Notes under the pieces: model-generated
What the model was told of the DNA's origin: nothing
Seen by the model: the letters and a program-made list of their open reading frames with translations, nothing else
Database searches by the model: none
Shown: one piece after another, positions 48,042 through 64,000 of the stretch
Numbering within the stretch: the first letter of the stretch is position 1
Layout: each line of letters begins with the position of its first letter
Translations under genes and position numbers: made by a program
NCBI GenBank assembly: GCA_954871525.1
Contig: OX940864.1
Coordinates: 6,566,001 to 6,630,000, forward strand
Length of the DNA: 64,000 nt
Direction of reading: 5' to 3'
Source: Parietaria judaica
Taxonomy: Eukaryota; Streptophyta; Magnoliopsida; Rosales; Urticaceae

Positions 48042-50429
48042 GCCACTTTGTAGTATTGGCCGTTAATGCCCCAAAGCTTTGCATGTTGGTATAGTTTGCT
48101 CTTTCAAATTTAAATTTTGGCATTAATAGTCATTCATACTTCTATAAATAATAGCTTATATTTTTTAAAAACAATAAAAATGTTAATTTATGCTCAACAC
48201 ACCATGTAGCAAATACATTTCACTAAATAGGATTAATATCGTGTAGATTGCTCTACAATGAGAGTAGTGCTTCGTATACTTATATGAAATGAGAAATTAT
48301 CTTTAACACTTTAAAATTTTTGATTTTGATTTGTGCGTGACACTTAATTTAGTCGAAAATAGTAGTATCCTTAATTAATTATGAACAAGATCAATATGCT
48401 AAATTAATAATAATAAAAATACTAATTATGTGTAAATGATTTAATTATAAGTATTCTTGTCAATTAATTACGGAATAAAATTAATATATTTATGTTGGAA
48501 CAATTTTTTTTTTTAATGGAGTGGCTTCATTGGTCAATATTACACGTAATCGCATTACAAAATATATTCGCAGTGTTAGAATAAGCCAACACAATTAGCT
48601 GCTGATACAATCTGCCATGATTACAAATATATGCAATTTTTAAGTCTCGTTGGGATTGAACTCATGACCTCTCGAAGAGTGTCTTGTTTTGCAATAAATT
48701 TACCACCACGCTAAACAAATTTTGTTACAATTGATAAGTTTAAATATTCACACACTTAAATTTTTTAGAATATTGAAGAAATATGGTAAGTTATTGTCCT
48801 CAACCAAGTCAAGTACTGTCGTCCTCAAATCAATATATTCATAAGATTATGGGATAATTTCACTACGTTTTGAAAGTAACATGAAGCATAATTTCTAAAA
48901 GCGAAAGTTTAGAGTACAAATTGCAATATATAAAAAAGTTTAGATGCGTTGCTCCATTTCTCCTTTATTTCTGATAGTTATGCAGCAAGTTATTAGGTCA
49001 TTGTGATTACTTAATACCTTATGTAGGTGGATTTGTTGTTTAAATTATCGTGCATGAGACTATTATTACAGAAGATAAAAAATAAAATTTAACTTTTTAA
49101 ATTATTTTTCTATCGATTAAATCCTTACCTGAACCAAATTCTTAACCAAATGTGAATTAATTAATTTTTTTTTAATATGAATGCAACACACAATAATTGA
49201 AAAGTACATATATAGAACAATTCCACATATTTATTTATTTATTTCTAACCTTATTTTGCATACTCTTTCATGTATGATTTTCCAGCACAGTTTGAGGATC
49301 TTCAAATTACCTAAAAAATATATATTTTTATTCATAACTTTTCATAATATATCAATTATCTTTAAATACCAAAAAGAAATAATTTGCATTCACGATGTCT
49401 TTAGTGACGATGACTTTTCAAGCTGAGAAAAATCGTGACGTGAACATTCTCGAAAACCCTATTACAGAGTGGCGGATCCATTTATCTATTATTAGTATAT
49501 CTGGCCGGATATATGGCATTCACTTCACTGACTCTCCGAAGTCCGAACTAGCAAAAGCTCTATATAATATGGGTGGATGAAACGAAAGAGAATTGAAAGT
49601 AAAAGTAAACATGTCAACCTAATAGCAATTGCACACTCAACATTTCAATCACCCTCTTTTTAAACGAACAAAATCTTGTGTCTTGACTTATAATTACATC
49701 ATGTGGGACTACCGAAATTTTATTTTATTTTTGCATCATCAACATTATTACTATTTATATTATTACAAAGCTATAAATGTTAACAAATTTTTGTTAAATT
49801 AAAAGGAATTTATTTGTTTATACATATGAATCACGAAACTGTTTATGCAACAATATTTTAAAGATTTCAAAATGAAAGATATGTTGCGACAAACATGACC
49901 ATTCGATTAAGTATAAGATTAAAAACTAAATTTGTTTGGACGCGTTCTAATATTACATCCGTTACGAATTCAAATATATTAGAATGCAATATACCACCTA
50001 TTCAAGTGAAAATTTATCTTCTTTCTCGTAAGGTAATATATCATGTAATCTTAACCATTAATGTTGTCACCTTTTAATATATCCAAAATGACTATACTTC
50101 AAAAATCAAATTCAACATACGGTGCAGAAAAAAAAAATATTGGTTTATAGCAATCTTTTTCGATTAGTAACCAAAACAATTAATAATACTTCTTATAGTA
50201 AGGGAAACTTCAAAATAAACTCTTATCCTTTTCCCGGACAAAATATAGGATGCATCTTAAGATATTCGGACGATTGGATGCAAGAAAATATGAAGTGCAA
50301 TTATTATAAAATCTGAGTTAGAGGAGCATCTTCACATAGTTAAAAAAGTTTGAGGATTAAATGTGCCAATTATTTTTAAGTAAATCAAAAAATGATTAAA
50401 AATTATTTCTGTATCGATTACTACAACAA
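48042..50429. other. Intergenic AT-rich DNA
   Basis: At about 48630-48720 is GGGATTGAACTCATGACCTC, a phrase common in dispersed plant repeats. No gene is supported before the tRNA. Confidence 0.5.
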
Positions 50430-50502
50430 TCCGTTGTAGTCTAGTTGGTCAGGATACTCGGCTCTCACCCGAGAGACCCGGGTTCAAGTCCCGGCAACGG
50501 AA
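50430..50502 (+). tRNA. tRNA-Glu (CTC anticodon)
   Basis: A 73 nt cloverleaf. The acceptor TCCGTTG pairs with CAACGGA, with discriminator A. The D-arm is in GTCTAGTTGGTCAGGAT, the anticodon stem CTCGG/CCGAG encloses CTCTCAC, giving anticodon CTC, and the T-arm CCGGGTTCAAGTCCCGG is canonical. There is no intron. The sequence equals the standard plant nuclear tRNA-Glu. A T-run at 50505-50510 serves as the RNA polymerase III terminator. Confidence 0.96.
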
Positions 50503-50503
50503 T

Positions 50504-50510
50504 ATTTTTT
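50504..50510 (+). terminator. Pol III terminator of the tRNA-Glu gene
   Basis: A run of six T directly after the tRNA 3' end. Confidence 0.8.
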
Positions 50511-50736
50511 GCAATTTATTTTTTTAATTTCCCATATTTCTTCCTCCCTAACATTTGGTCCCACAAGACAATGAAATCCGACGGTGTGTAATCAACGAAC
50601 CGCGACTGTCGTCGCAGATCGACGGCTGTGATTTCAAGCACGGAGTAAGAGTTTTTTTCAAGAGCGAAAACAGTCGCTCTCCATCACTGATCTCAGAGGC
50701 GGGAAAGAGAGGGCAAGCTTTCTTCTCTGCGCAGCA

Positions 50737-58309
<7,573 letters not shown>

Positions 58310-59838
58310 CGGCTCAACACTTGTTCCGGAGTCTCCGTATTTAGTTCAGTTATTTTATTTCTTGTGGAATAATTTATAAAAGCAAACTCTATTGAGAATA
58401 AATCTGTGTTGGCGGATTTATTAAAGAAAAAATTTATAAATCGGGTTTCGGCCCGGTTCTGGTTGTTGTATATTTATTGATTTTAATTAATTTATCATAA
58501 TTTTATTTAATTAAATTTCATGTATTACTTGAAGTTTGGTCTATCTTATTTCATCGACTATATTTCTTGTTATATATCCGTTTTTACCTTTAGTTTTCTA
58601 ATAATAATAATACTTTCAAAAACTGGACACGGTCAGTTTCGGTTTAATAATAGTTAGGCTTTTTTGAAACGGAGACACGTCCCAACCCGGTTTTGGGAAG
58701 CTTGGAAAACAACCTGATCTCAGTTGCACCCTTGCGTAAAAACATGAGAAATAACAAGCGAGGTAGTTGGGGAAAAGATAAAAGAGTTTGTCAAATAATG
58801 TCTCAAAATTGATATTTCATAAAATATAGTATTAATACTTTACCATTTTGTATGTCATATTATCTCACGAATTATTTTTCTGTATATTTTACTCCTTGAA
58901 TTTATAACTTTGTTATTTGCTAACTCCTTAAAACGTTTTTATAACATTTTTGTTCTCTCAACTTCAATCTATCAAATCTTACACATCCGTTAAATTTATA
59001 ATTTTATGTGATACTTTAAGTAAAATATTATCATTCTCACTATTACAATGAGAGTGACGAGCCCTGAGACTTTGTGAATATTGAAGGTTGAAAAACGAAA
59101 GGCACGACAAAATCGATAAATTTCTCTTCTGATACTTTATATTTTTAAAAAATTACCGATTATTTATAAATTTTAAGTGAAAATCATGAGTATTTTATTT
59201 AAGCTCTTAAAATTAAAACACTACTTTTGTTTTTTTTCTTCATACTATTATTATTATTATTCTTATTATTATTTGAGTCATTACCACTGACCTCAAAATA
59301 ATATTTAGTATCATATAACCTCGTTATATTAATACTCGATAGATTAATAACGTCGATCGAATAATATTTATGTGCAGTCCCGATTTTGACTAACATCACT
59401 AAATTATAAATTATTGCTCGATAAATTAATATCTCGATTACATAATAAAATAAAATTCTCTAAGTCTTCATAAAATAAATTAATAGAGGTTTTATCGTAT
59501 TTATATAATATTGATGTTGTAACTTGTAAGTACAATAAGAAGCCGGTTTAGTTATAAAAATGTTGTAACCTTGAGTCAGTCGTGTAGAATCTCCGTCAAA
59601 CCCTAGCTCTGTCCAGCTCTCCTTCTGCTCAATCGCTCCAATCATTTTCAGATTGATTGCTTCCTCTTTCCGGTTCCAGGACAACAAAGTAATTGATTCG
59701 AACGTTTACCGATGAAGAAAGCTTCTGGTTTTTTCAACTCTAATGGCGTTTTTTCGTTGCTGAACTACACAGGCACTTATACACACCCGAAGAAGAAGAA
59801 GAAGAAGAAGAAGCGAGGGACTTGTGCTCTGTTCCGCC
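58310..59838. other. TBCD 3' region, spacer and MAP1A leader
   Basis: Contains the presumed TBCD 3' UTR, AT-rich spacer, an Emigrant-like fragment (separate entry) and the transcribed-looking leader of MAP1A from about 59580 with a GAA-trinucleotide run at 59790-59812 just before the ATG. Confidence 0.55.
59314..59498. mobile_element. Short Emigrant-like fragment
   Basis: TAACCTCGTTATATTAATAC at the left and TTAATAGAGGTTTTATCG at the right are inverted. Interior words (CTCGATAGATTAATAAC, GCAGTCCCGA) match the element at 37956. It is shorter and more degraded. Confidence 0.5.
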
Positions 59839-63689
<3,851 letters not shown>

Positions 63690-64000
63690 TTGCTCGTTTC
63701 TTGGTAGAGTGAGTGAAGCTTTATAGAGGTTGAATTATTATACACAGCAATTTGACAGAGTTAAACTTTATTGGGTGAGAAATATTGGTAATATTTGATT
63801 TGTTTTGGTGGATGATAGTGTCGTTTGTGAACTCTATTAGATGATATGTTAATCCAATTTTGATTTGATATTAGCACCGTGGTGAAAATTTTGTAACCGT
63901 TTCTCTGTATCGTCTCGGTTTCGGTATCGATCCCGGATCGGTTTATAAAAAAGACTGATAAATTTAGTTTAAAACCAATAACCGATACTTATCGGTTATC
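63690..64000. other. MAP1A 3' region and start of a GGTTATC repeat
   Basis: The first part is probably the 3' UTR. From about 63897, ACCGTTTCTCTGTATCGTCT ... CGGTATCGATCCCGGATCGG ... ACTTATCGGTTATC runs off the window and looks like the end of a dispersed element. A similar CGGTTGGTTATCACTTATCGG occurs in DHS intron 2 at about 3695. Confidence 0.4.

Overview
The window is nuclear DNA of a flowering plant, most likely a eudicot. The genes have many short exons with GT-AG introns and encode plant-specific families (NPF transporter, plant-type arginase, PMEI, GIL1/DUF641 protein). Background DNA is AT-rich and crowded with Mutator-like, hAT, Harbinger, pogo/Emigrant-like and LTR elements. I cannot name the species.

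Layout. 0.5-5 kb (minus): a complete six-exon deoxyhypusine synthase gene with a hAT element in its last intron. 5-19.2 kb: a transposon-rich tract. It holds an LTR-like GC-rich block, a 5.0 kb Mutator-like element with a nested Harbinger-type element and a long minisatellite, a hAT relic with a BED zinc finger, and two Mutator-type MITEs. 19.2-41 kb: a local duplication of a two-gene unit, NPF7-type transporter (+) then arginase (-). The first unit is complete (19.2-23.1 and 25.1-26.7 kb). In the second only 3' scraps of the transporter survive (36.0-36.7 kb) but the arginase is complete (38.8-40.8 kb). Between the units lie a Mutator-like element carrying a KNL1-like gene fragment, another MITE, LTR-retrotransposon debris with an ORF rich in Tyr-Asp-Glu repeats, a TCGCGA-rich repeat, and a 687 bp tandem duplication. 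41-44 kb: gene-free, with a retroelement fragment. 44.6-45.9 kb: GIL1/DUF641 protein. 47.4-48.0 kb: PMEI-domain protein. 50.43 kb: tRNA-Glu(CTC). 50.7-58.3 kb: a 17-exon tubulin-folding cofactor D gene. 59.8-63.7 kb: a 16-exon methionine aminopeptidase 1A gene with a long TTTC microsatellite in one intron.

How the genes relate. Most are unrelated housekeeping genes. The one thematic link is arginine/polyamine metabolism. The two arginases make ornithine and urea, ornithine can feed polyamine synthesis, and deoxyhypusine synthase uses spermidine to modify eIF5A. I regard this proximity as suggestive at best. The most noteworthy features are the asymmetric arginase duplication (copy 1 has changes in a conserved loop near the metal site), the KNL1 fragment captured by a Mutator-like element with intact 9 bp target-site duplications, and several nested elements whose ends and target duplications can be read directly. 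I found no evidence of a wholly new biochemical system.
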